The notes below the pieces were generated by a model. That model was not told the origin of the DNA, did not search any database, and worked only from the letters and a program-made list of their open reading frames with translations. From the NCBI GenBank assembly GCA_013152795.1, contig JAADFS010000297.1:1-25859 (forward strand): DNA of 25,859 bases. The letters run 5' to 3'. Shown here one piece after another: positions 6,814 to 14,145 of this stretch. A program made the translations under genes and the position numbers. How positions within the stretch are numbered: position 1 is the first letter of the stretch; every line of letters begins with the position of its first letter. Source of the stretch: Deferribacteres bacterium (GTDB taxonomy: Bacteria; Nitrospirota; Thermodesulfovibrionia; UBA6902).

Positions 6814-8751
6814 ATGAAGACAATGGCCGGAAGACATGTTGTTCTGATGATGGCACTCATAGGGCTTATGCTTTTAAGCAGCGTCTGTTACGCAAAGGAG
6901 GCTCGGGTCTTTTCCCTTGAGGATATCAACGGCAGGAAATACGACCTCTCCGGCATGAAACAGAAGCGCATGCTTATCCTGTATTTCTTCGACGTGGAGT
7001 CAGGGCCGAGCCAGGAGGGCCTGCTGAACCTCAACCAACTGGCGAAAAAATACGCGGATGCCGACCTGACCGTGTGGGCGGTGACGGCTTCGCCGAGGGA
7101 GAAGGTGGCGGACTTTGTGAAGAAAACGGCAATAGCATTCCCCGTGCTTCTTGATGATTCGGATGTGAGCAGCCGTTACAATGCCCGGCTGGTCCTGCCT
7201 GTGGTATATGTCATCGGCCCGGGGCTTAAAATCCTTGACCATTTCGAGGGAGGCGGCAAGGCCACCGAGATGATGCTCCTCAGGGTGGCTGAAAGGGAGC
7301 TGCAGCAGAAAAACACATTGATTGCAAAGGCCATCAGTGAAGAGATCATCAGAAAGAATCCCCGCAATATAAGGGCAAAGACGCTCAGGGGTTATGCGGC
7401 CATGAAGGAAAACAATCTCCCGGAGGCTGAAAAGGTCTTCAGGTCACTCCTCACGGCAGGGAGCAACGGGGAGATCGCCGGCAAAGAGGGCCTGGCCGCG
7501 GTGTATGCCAGAAAGCAGGAGACTGAAAAGGCGCTCCGGCTGATTGAAGAAGTGGAGCAAAAGGCCCCGGAAAGGGCCTTCCCGCATGTTATAAAGGGGG
7601 ACATACTCTATGCGCGGAACAAAAAGAAGGAGGCGGAGGAGGAGTACCGGCAGGCCGTGCAGAAAAAGTCGGCGGCCCCCTACCATGACGCCGTAAGATA
7701 TAACCAGCTCGGCCGGGTCTATGCGAACTCAGGAGACTACCTGAAGGCCCGGGAACTGTATGACCGGGCGGTGAGCATTGATCCGTATTATATCGAAGGT
7801 ACGACAAACAAGGGCCTGACATATGCAAAAGAGGGCAGGTGGGACAAGGCCCTGGAAACCTACCGGAAGGCCCTGGCCCTTGACAGTAAAGACACCTTTG
7901 CTGCAGCGCTGGCAAAGAGGGCCGCGGAAATGCTGAGCCTTCAGAAGGATGCCGAACGCAGAAAGCGGATCGACAAACTGGTCAGCGACCTGGCGGAGAG
8001 GTTCCGCAACCGTAAAAAGGCAGTGGCCGGTAGTGAAGACGGATGGACATCCCCTCCCATGGTCATCTCTTTTGTGGACTTCAGGGAGGCAGGCGGACTT
8101 GCTGAAAGAGACGGGCTTTCCACCGTGCTGATGACGCAGCTTGCGGATTACCTTAATGCCTCCGGCAGGGTAAGGGTGGTGGAACGCGTTGTTATCGACC
8201 GCCTCCTTGAGGAGCTTAACCTCGGCTCTTCCGACCTGGCCGATCCTGAGACCGCCCTGAGGCTCGGCAGGATACTGGCTGCCAGGCTTATCGGGACAGG
8301 CTCGATCTTTTATCTGCCGCAGACCACACTGCTGAATCTCAGGCTTATAGATACAGAGACCTCTGCAATCCCGCAGGTTATCACGAGGCCGATAGATACA
8401 GGCGCTTCCCTGGAAAAGGAGCTGTTCCGCATCAACCGCGAGATACTCAGGACGGTCATATCGAAATATCCCCTGCGCGGCTATATCGTCAAGGGTGCGG
8501 GTAATGACCGCTTCATCGTTAACCTGGGCTCAAGACAGGGTGTTGTGCCCGGGACAAAGTTCAATGTCCTCGAAGAACAGGAGCCGATCAAGTATAAGGG
8601 CAAAACTCTCCGGAGCGCACCCAGGCACGTTGCCCTGCTTGAAGTCGTGGGCGTTGAGCCCGACCTGTGCTTTGTGCGCGTTATAAGCAGCCAAAGGCCG
8701 GTCAGGGCTGACGACAAGGTTCAGGAGAAAATAGAAGAAGCAGCCCTGTGA
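6814..8751 (+). CDS. Secreted redoxin-like/TPR/CsgG-like multidomain protein
   Basis: A 645-aa exported protein of unknown function. A signal peptide (1-27, cleavage after CYA) precedes a thioredoxin/AhpC-like domain (about 30-160), in which the active-site stretch LYFFDVESGPSQEGL has no cysteine, so redox activity is unlikely. TPR-type helices follow (about 165-375). A CsgG-like domain (about 412-550) is recognisable by VISFVDF, RVVERVVIDRLLEELNLG and LRLGRILAARLIGTGSI. The C-terminal segment (555-636) is beta-rich and resembles the tail found on flagellar/LPS assembly factors of the CsgG-like group (tentative). A strong AAAGGAGA precedes the ATG. It overlaps the next gene, a small CsgG-like lipoprotein, and is probably co-expressed with it. 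It is a likely periplasmic scaffold near the outer membrane. Confidence 0.78.
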   Translation: MKTMAGRHVVLMMALIGLMLLSSVCYAKEARVFSLEDINGRKYDLSGMKQKRMLILYFFDVESGPSQEGLLNLNQLAKKYADADLTVWAVTASPREKVADFVKKTAIAFPVLLDDSDVSSRYNARLVLPVVYVIGPGLKILDHFEGGGKATEMMLLRVAERELQQKNTLIAKAISEEIIRKNPRNIRAKTLRGYAAMKENNLPEAEKVFRSLLTAGSNGEIAGKEGLAAVYARKQETEKALRLIEEVEQKAPERAFPHVIKGDILYARNKKKEAEEEYRQAVQKKSAAPYHDAVRYNQLGRVYANSGDYLKARELYDRAVSIDPYYIEGTTNKGLTYAKEGRWDKALETYRKALALDSKDTFAAALAKRAAEMLSLQKDAERRKRIDKLVSDLAERFRNRKKAVAGSEDGWTSPPMVISFVDFREAGGLAERDGLSTVLMTQLADYLNASGRVRVVERVVIDRLLEELNLGSSDLADPETALRLGRILAARLIGTGSIFYLPQTTLLNLRLIDTETSAIPQVITRPIDTGASLEKELFRINREILRTVISKYPLRGYIVKGAGNDRFIVNLGSRQGVVPGTKFNVLEEQEPIKYKGKTLRSAPRHVALLEVVGVEPDLCFVRVISSQRPVRADDKVQEKIEEAAL

Positions 8752-9263
8752 TGTGTAATTTATTCAAACCGTATCACAATATATTGTTATTTGCCGTTAT
8801 CATCATGCTGGCCTCATGCGCCTCCGGGCCGGCCCCCCGGCAGGGGAAGGTCGCCGTGGCAGTGTGGGACATTGATAATCTGACGCCCTCTGCCTCTGAG
8901 CAGCCGGACCTTGGAGAGCTTCTCTCAGCCGAGATTATAAGGACAATCCAGGAAAAGGCCGGTTATACGGTCGTTGAGAGAGAACGCCTGCTGCTTGCCC
9001 TTGAGGAGCTTCATCTCGGTTCTGCATCGCTTGCGGATGAGAGTACGCGCCTCAGGCTCGGCAGGATATCAGGCGCCGGGTTGATGGTATTCGGAGGCTA
9101 TCAGGTCATAGGCGGCCGTATGCGGCTTGACCTGAGGCTTGTGGATGTGGAGACAGGCAGGGTAAAAAAGGCGGTACATAAGACCGCGGCGGCAGAGGAC
9201 CTGCCGGCATGGCTCAGGATTGCAGGAGAGGCTGCCGGGGAACTCTTTTCAACAGTACCATAA
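8751..9263 (+). CDS. CsgG-like outer-membrane lipoprotein
   Basis: A 170-aa lipoprotein. The signal peptide ends in a lipobox, MLASC, with C23 as the acylated residue; the +2 residue is Ala, which allows sorting to the outer membrane. The mature part resembles the N-terminal domain of CsgG/HfaB-type proteins: VAVAVWDIDNLTP, then VVERERLLLALEELHLGSASLADEST and RLGRISGAGLMVFGGY. The same order of motifs occurs in the CsgG-like domain of the preceding protein, so the two are paralogous. Either the ATG at 8751 or the GTG at 8748 could start it; ATG overlaps the upstream stop by one base (TGATG), suggesting coupled translation. It is much shorter than CsgG (about 260-280 aa) and lacks the transmembrane hairpins, so it is unlikely to form a secretion pore by itself. 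Confidence 0.78.
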   Translation: MCNLFKPYHNILLFAVIIMLASCASGPAPRQGKVAVAVWDIDNLTPSASEQPDLGELLSAEIIRTIQEKAGYTVVERERLLLALEELHLGSASLADESTRLRLGRISGAGLMVFGGYQVIGGRMRLDLRLVDVETGRVKKAVHKTAAAEDLPAWLRIAGEAAGELFSTVP

Positions 9264-9275
9264 AACATCGCCTTA

Positions 9276-9392
9276 CCTTAATGTTGCATAAAAGACAGGA
9301 GGGTTGCGGGTTCAAAGTTCTGAGTTTTGAGTTCTGAGTTTTGAGTTCACAACTGCACCCTCTGAACACCGGTATTCTATGCCATCTGTAGG
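9276..9392 (+). repeat. Variant inverted-repeat element (copy 5) with 14-bp tandem repeat
   Basis: The left end is CCTTAATGTTGCATAAA and the right end is a decayed TCTATGCCATCTGTAGG. The interior has been replaced by TTGCGGGTTCAA and a tandem 14-bp repeat (TTCTGAGTTTTGAG twice, about 9319-9346). The TTGCGGGTTCAA segment recurs on the minus strand near 12117 and 21803, next to other copies. It sits between the CsgG-like lipoprotein and the convergent emrB gene; the emrB stop codon directly abuts its right end. Confidence 0.75.
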
Positions 9393-10886
9393 TTAAGTTT
9401 TTCTCTTCATCAGGAGGACGAGGGGCAGGATCAACATCATGAGGAAGAAGAGGAGAAAGAATGCATCATTGAAGGCAAGCATCCAGGACTGCCGCCTGAG
9501 CTCTCCGTATATAAGCACCCCCGGGTTGACTGGATGGGCGCCCCTGAACGCGAGGAATGCGGACAGCTTTTCCTTTGCAAGTGCAAGGGATGAATTAAAA
9601 GGCGTCAGGTGCTCGACGAGTCTGGACTGGTGAAACTGGGCCCTCCGCGCAAGCATGGTGGTGACAAATGAGACCCCCACGCTCCCGCCGATATTCCTCA
9701 GGAGATTGTACATCGCCGTGGCCTCAGTCATCTTCTCTTTCGGCATGTGTGAAAGGGTCATTGTGGTAAGCGGTATGAACAGGAACCCCATCCCCACGCC
9801 GAGGACCATGCGCGGCCATACCAGCGTCCAGAAATCGGCCTGCAGGTTGAACAGGGACATGAGGTAGGTTGAAAGCGCGCTTATGATTATGCCGAATATG
9901 AGAACAGTCCGCGGGTCTCTCTTTTCAACGAGTTTCCCGGCCACGGGGAGGGCGAATATGGTGGCAAGGCCGCCGGGGCCGAGCACCACGCCTGCAAGGA
10001 ATGCAGTGTATCCCATGAGGGTCTGCAGATAGATCGGCAGCAGCACTATGCTGCCGAACAGGTTGAAGAATGCAAAGAACATGAGTATATTGCCTGATGT
10101 AAAGGTCCTGTCCCTGAACAACCTCAGGTCAATCACGGGATTTTCCGAGAACAGCTCAATGATCACAAAAAGGGTGAGGGCGACCACGGTTATGATTGTA
10201 AAGGTTGAAATCACGGATGAGGAAAACCAGTCCTCCCGCTGCCCCTTGTCAATGACAAACTGCAGGGAGCCGAGCCCTATGGCAAGCAGCATGAGCCCCC
10301 AGTAATCCACCTTCATCCTGACCCTCTTCATGTACGGCGGATCAGATATGACGAACAGGGCCAGGAGCACGGAAATTATGCCTATGGGTACATTTATGTA
10401 GAATATCCACCTCCATGACCAGTTGTCCGTTATCCATCCGCCGAGCAGGGGGCCGACAATGGGGCCGAACATGATCCCGATACCGAAGATAGCCATTGCC
10501 ATACCGTGCTTTGACGGCGGAAACGACTCGAGCAGTATCGACTGGCTCAGAGGCTGAAGCCCCCCTCCGCCGATGCCCTGGAGGATGCGGAAGATCACCA
10601 GGCTGCGCAGGCTCCATGCAGAACCGCACAGAAAGGAACTGACCGTGAACAGGACTATTGATGCAATGAGATAATTCTTTCTCCCGAAGACCCTGCTGAG
10701 CCAGCCTGTTATGGGGATGATAATGGCATTTGACACCAGATACGCGGTGATCGCCCATGTGGCCTCATCAATGCCGGCCGAGAGACTGCCCCTGATGTGA
10801 TCGAGGGATACGTTGACGACAGATGTGTCGAGTATCTCGATAAGGGTGGGGAGCATTACGGTTATGGAGATCAGCCACCGGCTCAT
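9393..10886 (-). CDS. emrB: DHA2-family (EmrB/QacA) drug:H+ antiporter
   Basis: A 497-aa inner-membrane transporter with about 14 hydrophobic segments, the DHA2 layout. Family motifs are visible: LDTSVVNVSL in helix 1 (19-28), motif A GWLSRVFGRK between helices 2 and 3 (61-70), and motif C GIGIMFGPIVGPLLGG in helix 5 (135-150). It would export hydrophobic compounds using the proton gradient through EmrA and the TolC-like channel. It is the last gene of the minus-strand tetR-tolC-emrA-emrB operon; its ATG overlaps the emrA stop as ATGA. Its TAA stop is followed immediately by an element end. Substrates cannot be predicted from sequence. Confidence 0.95.
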   Translation of the reverse strand: MSRWLISITVMLPTLIEILDTSVVNVSLDHIRGSLSAGIDEATWAITAYLVSNAIIIPITGWLSRVFGRKNYLIASIVLFTVSSFLCGSAWSLRSLVIFRILQGIGGGGLQPLSQSILLESFPPSKHGMAMAIFGIGIMFGPIVGPLLGGWITDNWSWRWIFYINVPIGIISVLLALFVISDPPYMKRVRMKVDYWGLMLLAIGLGSLQFVIDKGQREDWFSSSVISTFTIITVVALTLFVIIELFSENPVIDLRLFRDRTFTSGNILMFFAFFNLFGSIVLLPIYLQTLMGYTAFLAGVVLGPGGLATIFALPVAGKLVEKRDPRTVLIFGIIISALSTYLMSLFNLQADFWTLVWPRMVLGVGMGFLFIPLTTMTLSHMPKEKMTEATAMYNLLRNIGGSVGVSFVTTMLARRAQFHQSRLVEHLTPFNSSLALAKEKLSAFLAFRGAHPVNPGVLIYGELRRQSWMLAFNDAFFLLFFLMMLILPLVLLMKRKT

Positions 10887-12061
10887 TTTGCAAGCACTGT
10901 GACAACCGTGGACATGCCGACCCTGAGCAGGTGCCCTGCATCAGCGCCCTGTTCAAGGACTATCTTTACGGGTATCCTCTGCACAACCTTTACATAATTA
11001 CCGGTTGCGTTTTCAGGTGGAAAGAGCGAAAACGCCACACCCGTGCCGGCCATTATGCTGTCCACCCTTCCGGTGAAGACCCTCCCGGGGTAAGCATCCA
11101 CTTCTATCCTTGCCTCTTGTCCCGGCCTGAGTCTTTCTATCTTGGTCTCCTTGTAATTGGCGATCACATAGATATCATTAAGCGGCACGATCGCCATCAC
11201 GGGCCGGCCGGCCATCACCTGGTCCCCTGCCTCCACGGACTTTCTCGTGACATACCCGTCAACAGGGGCATAAACCTTTGTGTATGAGAGATTCAACCTT
11301 GCAAGTTCAAGCCGCGCCGACATCCTTCTGATCTGTTCCTTCTGAGTCTTCAGTGAGGCCTTCAGTTGCTGCAGTACCGCCTTCTCCGCCTTCAGCGAGG
11401 CCTCTGCCTGCGCCGTCACACTGGCGTGGGCCCGGAGTGAAACCTCCGCCTGTTTCTTCATCTCCTGCGCGGCCTTCAGCGCTGAGAGGGAGGTCTCGTA
11501 GGCCGTGTTTGCCCTGTCGTACCTGTCCTGCGGGATGACTCCTTTCTTCACAAGGTTCTCCGCGCGCCTGAGGTCAAGCGCCGCCTGCCGGAGCAGGGCG
11601 GTTTTCGCTGCTTCTTCCGCCTTTCTGACCTCCAGCAGGGCTGCAAGTTCATCCCTTCCGGCACGGGTCCTGGCCAGGGCCGCATCCGCGGCCGCGACCT
11701 TTTTTTCCTGCGCCCTGATCATGGCCTCAATCCCCGAAAGCCTGTTCTCTTCAGCCTTCAGCGCTGATTCCGCCTCCCTGAGCCTCTGTACAAACAGGTC
11801 GGGTTCAAGCTCCACAAGCAGGTCCCCTTTTTTCACCATCCGGTTGTCTGCTGCATGTACCTTGAGCACCGTGCCGGAGACCTTTGGAGAGACCATGTGG
11901 ATGGCCCCCCTGACATAGGCGTCATCGGTTGTTATGTGGGTTTTTGTATGCTGGATATAAAAGTATATTGCAATCAGGCCCACGGCCAGGAACGCGGCGA
12001 ATACCGCGAGGGCCGTCCGTTTCTTTTTATGATTGCCGGCTGAATCCTGTTTCTCATCCAT
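10883..12061 (-). CDS. emrA: EmrA/HlyD-family periplasmic adaptor
   Basis: A 392-aa membrane-fusion protein that bridges the inner-membrane EmrB to the outer-membrane channel. A short cytosolic basic N-terminus, one transmembrane helix (about residues 16-35) and a biotinyl-lipoyl-like segment (TTDDAYVRGAIHMVSPKVSG) are followed by a long Ala/Glu/Lys-rich coiled-coil hairpin. Then come the second lipoyl half and the beta-barrel (YAPVDGYVTRKSVEAGDQV). The frame is open upstream to a TTG at 12085, but the ATG at 12061 has GGAGG nine nt upstream and is the better start. The coiled coil is long, as in EmrA rather than AcrA. It overlaps emrB by 4 bp. Confidence 0.95.
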   Translation of the reverse strand: MDEKQDSAGNHKKKRTALAVFAAFLAVGLIAIYFYIQHTKTHITTDDAYVRGAIHMVSPKVSGTVLKVHAADNRMVKKGDLLVELEPDLFVQRLREAESALKAEENRLSGIEAMIRAQEKKVAAADAALARTRAGRDELAALLEVRKAEEAAKTALLRQAALDLRRAENLVKKGVIPQDRYDRANTAYETSLSALKAAQEMKKQAEVSLRAHASVTAQAEASLKAEKAVLQQLKASLKTQKEQIRRMSARLELARLNLSYTKVYAPVDGYVTRKSVEAGDQVMAGRPVMAIVPLNDIYVIANYKETKIERLRPGQEARIEVDAYPGRVFTGRVDSIMAGTGVAFSLFPPENATGNYVKVVQRIPVKIVLEQGADAGHLLRVGMSTVVTVLAK

Positions 12062-12106
12062 ATCCTCAGACCTCCGGAATGACAAAAAATATTAAGACAT
12101 CTTTTT

Positions 12107-12155
12107 TATAACCTTTGAACCCGCAACTTTCCCGCCTGTTTCTGCAACATTAAGG
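12107..12155 (-). repeat. Left end of the inverted-repeat element (copy 6)
   Basis: The minus strand reads CCTTAATGTTGCAGAAACAGG, then GCGGGAAAGTTGCGGGTTCAAAGG, sharing the left terminus with the other copies and the TTGCGGGTTCAA segment with copy 5. It fills the tolC-emrA spacer inside the efflux operon. It also encodes the last Pro codon and the TAA stop of tolC. Confidence 0.72.
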
Positions 12156-13454
12156 CCGACCCTGTCCTCCGTAAACCCCGGCAATGTCTTTACCCATTGC
12201 ATACAACAGCCTTGCCCCCGCCTTCCTGCGTTCATAGCGCGCGCTCCAGTAGTTTGTCTCCGCCCTGCTCATCAGTGCAATGGCGTCAAGCACGTCCGTT
12301 GCGGTTCCCTCACCTTCCTGGTAGCGCAGCCTCTGCAGCCTCAGGTTCTCATCCGCCTGGGCCACCGCCTGCCGCGTTACCCCGACCTTCTGCCCGGCGC
12401 TCTTCAGTTGAAGGTATGCACTCTTGACCTCAAGCCTTACGGCATCAGTAAGCTTCGCTGCCTCCAGATCGAGCGTTTCAAGCTCCGCCCTGAGCATCTT
12501 CATCCTTGCGCGGGTTGCGCCTCCGGAGGAGAGGTTTATTCTCACCCCTGCCAGGAGGGACCAGTTGCCCTCATTGACCATGTAGCGGTTTTCGCGGTAC
12601 TCGTACCCGCCCGACAGGTATATACCGGGATAAAACTCCGCCTTCACCGCCCTGAACTCTTCATTCTTTGCCTTAATCCGCATGCGCAGCGCCTTGATCT
12701 CAGCCCTTGACTGCACGGCCGTCTTCCACGCATCCTCAAGGCTTATGCCCGCGTAAGGGGTTTCCACCGGGGGCTCCTCTGCCAGTACCTCTTCATTCAA
12801 CGGCCTCATGAGCAGGCTGTTTATCACCGATGCCCTTACAGACCTGAGATTCTCTGCTGACAGCAGGGACTGCCTTGCGTCAGAGAGCATGACCTCCGCC
12901 TGCAGGACATCGTTTTTTGTAACAAGCCCCTGCTCATGCATTGCACGGGCGTCATTCAGGTGAGCCTCAAAGCGTTTAACCTCGTCCCGGGCGACCTTCA
13001 GAAGCCTTTCGGATTCAAGGAGATCGAGATAGGCAAGTGTGAAATCAAGCGCTGCAAGGTTTCTTGTCCGTACTGTATCCAGTTCCTTCCCCTTCAGCGC
13101 GGACCGCGAGGCCCTCAGCATCGCATATGTCCTGCCGAAGTCATATACCAGTTGATGGACCCTGAAACCATAGGAAAGGGAATCTTTCTCAGCCACAGGC
13201 ACGCTTGCAGGGCCGAATATCGCCTCGGGCTGATACCTGAGCCATGTCTGGTTTGCATATAGGTCAACGCGGGGCAGCAGCGGCGACCTTGCGAGGCCGA
13301 CTCCTTCCCTTGCCGCATCTTCTTCCGCGCGGGAGATATTTATATCTCTGCCCCTCTCAGTGACTATCTTCAGACCCTCTTCAAGGGTGAGAGTGGATCC
13401 TGTGTGTGGAATGAGCAGAAACAAAAGACATACGATAATCGCGGTTCTGTTCAT
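12150..13454 (-). CDS. TolC-like outer-membrane efflux protein
   Basis: A 434-aa outer-membrane factor (OEP family) that forms the outer-membrane and periplasmic duct of the tripartite pump. An N-terminal signal peptide (about 1-21) is followed by LTLEEGLKIVTERG, the usual first helix, and two repeats of long amphipathic helices separated by beta segments (YANQTWLRYQP and LSGGYEYRENRYMVNEGNWSL). Late features such as LRYQEGEGTATDVLDA are typical of OEP helices. Length is at the short end of the family. The ATG overlaps the tetR stop (ATGA). The C-terminus ends in Gly-Arg-Pro with the stop inside the repeat terminus, so the original tail may have been truncated by the insertion. Confidence 0.92.
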   Translation of the reverse strand: MNRTAIIVCLLFLLIPHTGSTLTLEEGLKIVTERGRDINISRAEEDAAREGVGLARSPLLPRVDLYANQTWLRYQPEAIFGPASVPVAEKDSLSYGFRVHQLVYDFGRTYAMLRASRSALKGKELDTVRTRNLAALDFTLAYLDLLESERLLKVARDEVKRFEAHLNDARAMHEQGLVTKNDVLQAEVMLSDARQSLLSAENLRSVRASVINSLLMRPLNEEVLAEEPPVETPYAGISLEDAWKTAVQSRAEIKALRMRIKAKNEEFRAVKAEFYPGIYLSGGYEYRENRYMVNEGNWSLLAGVRINLSSGGATRARMKMLRAELETLDLEAAKLTDAVRLEVKSAYLQLKSAGQKVGVTRQAVAQADENLRLQRLRYQEGEGTATDVLDAIALMSRAETNYWSARYERRKAGARLLYAMGKDIAGVYGGQGRP

Positions 13455-14035
13455 TTTACACCCCTCAGAAATATGTCGGTGAATTCCCCTACGGTCCTCT
13501 GCATCTCCTTTTTATTTATATTCCTGCCTTTTACAATCTCCTCGGTCTGGAAATAGGAAAAGACCATCCCGAGAAACGCACGCGCGCCCGTTGTATGGGG
13601 GAACTTTCTGAGCCTCCCCCTGTCCTGAAGTGCCCTGAAATAGTTTGCAAGGGTCAGGATCGTCTCGTCTATAAATCTTTTATGTACCCTCCTGACCTTC
13701 TCCGGATAGGTATTCATCTCAGAGAACATTATCCTGACCATTGACTTCCTCTCCTTGAGTGTCTCAAGGAATCCCGTCCCTATTGACATGAGCGCCTCGT
13801 CACAGGGAAGCCCCTCTAATTCCGGCAGCAGTTCCCTGAGCCTTGGCAGGAATGTATACGTGTTGAGCACCTCTTCAAAGAGTCTCTCCTTTGATCTGAA
13901 GTGCCTGAAGAGTGTAAGCTCGGAAACACCCGCCTCCCGTGCTATCTCCCTTGTTGTGGCGCCGAGATAGCCCCTCGTGGAAATGAGCTTCAGTGTGGCC
14001 CCGAGGAGCCTTTCTTTCGTGTCGGTCCTCTCCAT
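13451..14035 (-). CDS. TetR-family transcriptional repressor of the efflux operon
   Basis: A 194-aa regulator. The N-terminal helix-turn-helix (about 7-52) reads TREIAREAGVSELTLFRHFRSKERLF, a classic TetR/AcrR DNA-binding domain (quoted in part: AREAGVSELTLFRHF). The rest is an all-helical ligand-binding and dimer domain without close similarity that I recognise. It is the first gene of a four-gene operon with a tolC-like gene, emrA and emrB. It has a strong promoter and a palindrome overlapping the transcript start, so it most likely represses itself and the pump until a pump substrate binds. The leader is only about 15 nt and has no Shine-Dalgarno sequence. Confidence 0.94.
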   Translation of the reverse strand: MERTDTKERLLGATLKLISTRGYLGATTREIAREAGVSELTLFRHFRSKERLFEEVLNTYTFLPRLRELLPELEGLPCDEALMSIGTGFLETLKERKSMVRIMFSEMNTYPEKVRRVHKRFIDETILTLANYFRALQDRGRLRKFPHTTGARAFLGMVFSYFQTEEIVKGRNINKKEMQRTVGEFTDIFLRGVK

Positions 14036-14058
14036 AATGTAAGCACTTACTTACATTA
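14035..14058. promoter_or_regulatory. Palindromic TetR operator
   Basis: Two 9-bp arms, TAATGTAAG (14035-14043) and CTTACATTA (14050-14058), are perfect inverted repeats with a 6-bp spacer; an inner GTAAG-CA-CTTAC palindrome overlaps them. The site lies between the -10 box and the tetR start codon and covers the predicted transcript start, so bound repressor would block initiation. Its position makes the adjacent TetR the obvious ligand. Confidence 0.75.
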
Positions 14059-14086
14059 GGATATTCATCTTCATGCAAAAAGTCAA
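14058..14086 (-). promoter_or_regulatory. Predicted promoter of the tetR-tolC-emrAB operon
   Basis: On the minus strand TTGACT (14081-14086) and TATCCT (14058-14063) are separated by 17 bp. The expected transcript start is near 14051, about 16 nt before the tetR ATG and inside the palindromic operator. Confidence 0.7.
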
Positions 14087-14109
14087 GAGGGGATGCCGGC
14101 GGGCGGTAT

Positions 14110-14139
14110 TTGAATTACCCTCCTGAATCGTGATATTTT
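14110..14139 (+). promoter_or_regulatory. Possible promoter of lpxB
   Basis: TTGAAT (14110-14115), an 18-bp spacer and an extended -10 TGATATTTT (14131-14139). The -10 box ends only 6 bp before the lpxB ATG, so a transcript from here would be leaderless. No ribosome binding site is visible before the ATG, which agrees with this but does not prove it. Confidence 0.4.
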
Positions 14140-14145
14140 ATTCGG

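Noticed and set aside
3782..9263. Type VI secretion regulatory module (PppA/PpkA/Fha)
   Set aside because: The gene types match, but no Tss structural gene is present and the kinase carries PEGA rather than the usual PpkA tail.
9303..9320. tRNA T-arm-like GGTTCAA in the repeated TTGCGGGTTCAA
   Set aside because: No acceptor stem, anticodon arm or CCA-type end can be folded around it; it is part of the repeats.
12062..12085. TTG start of emrA giving eight more residues
   Set aside because: The ATG at 12061 has a GGAGG at proper distance, and that GGAGG would be inside the coding region of the longer form.
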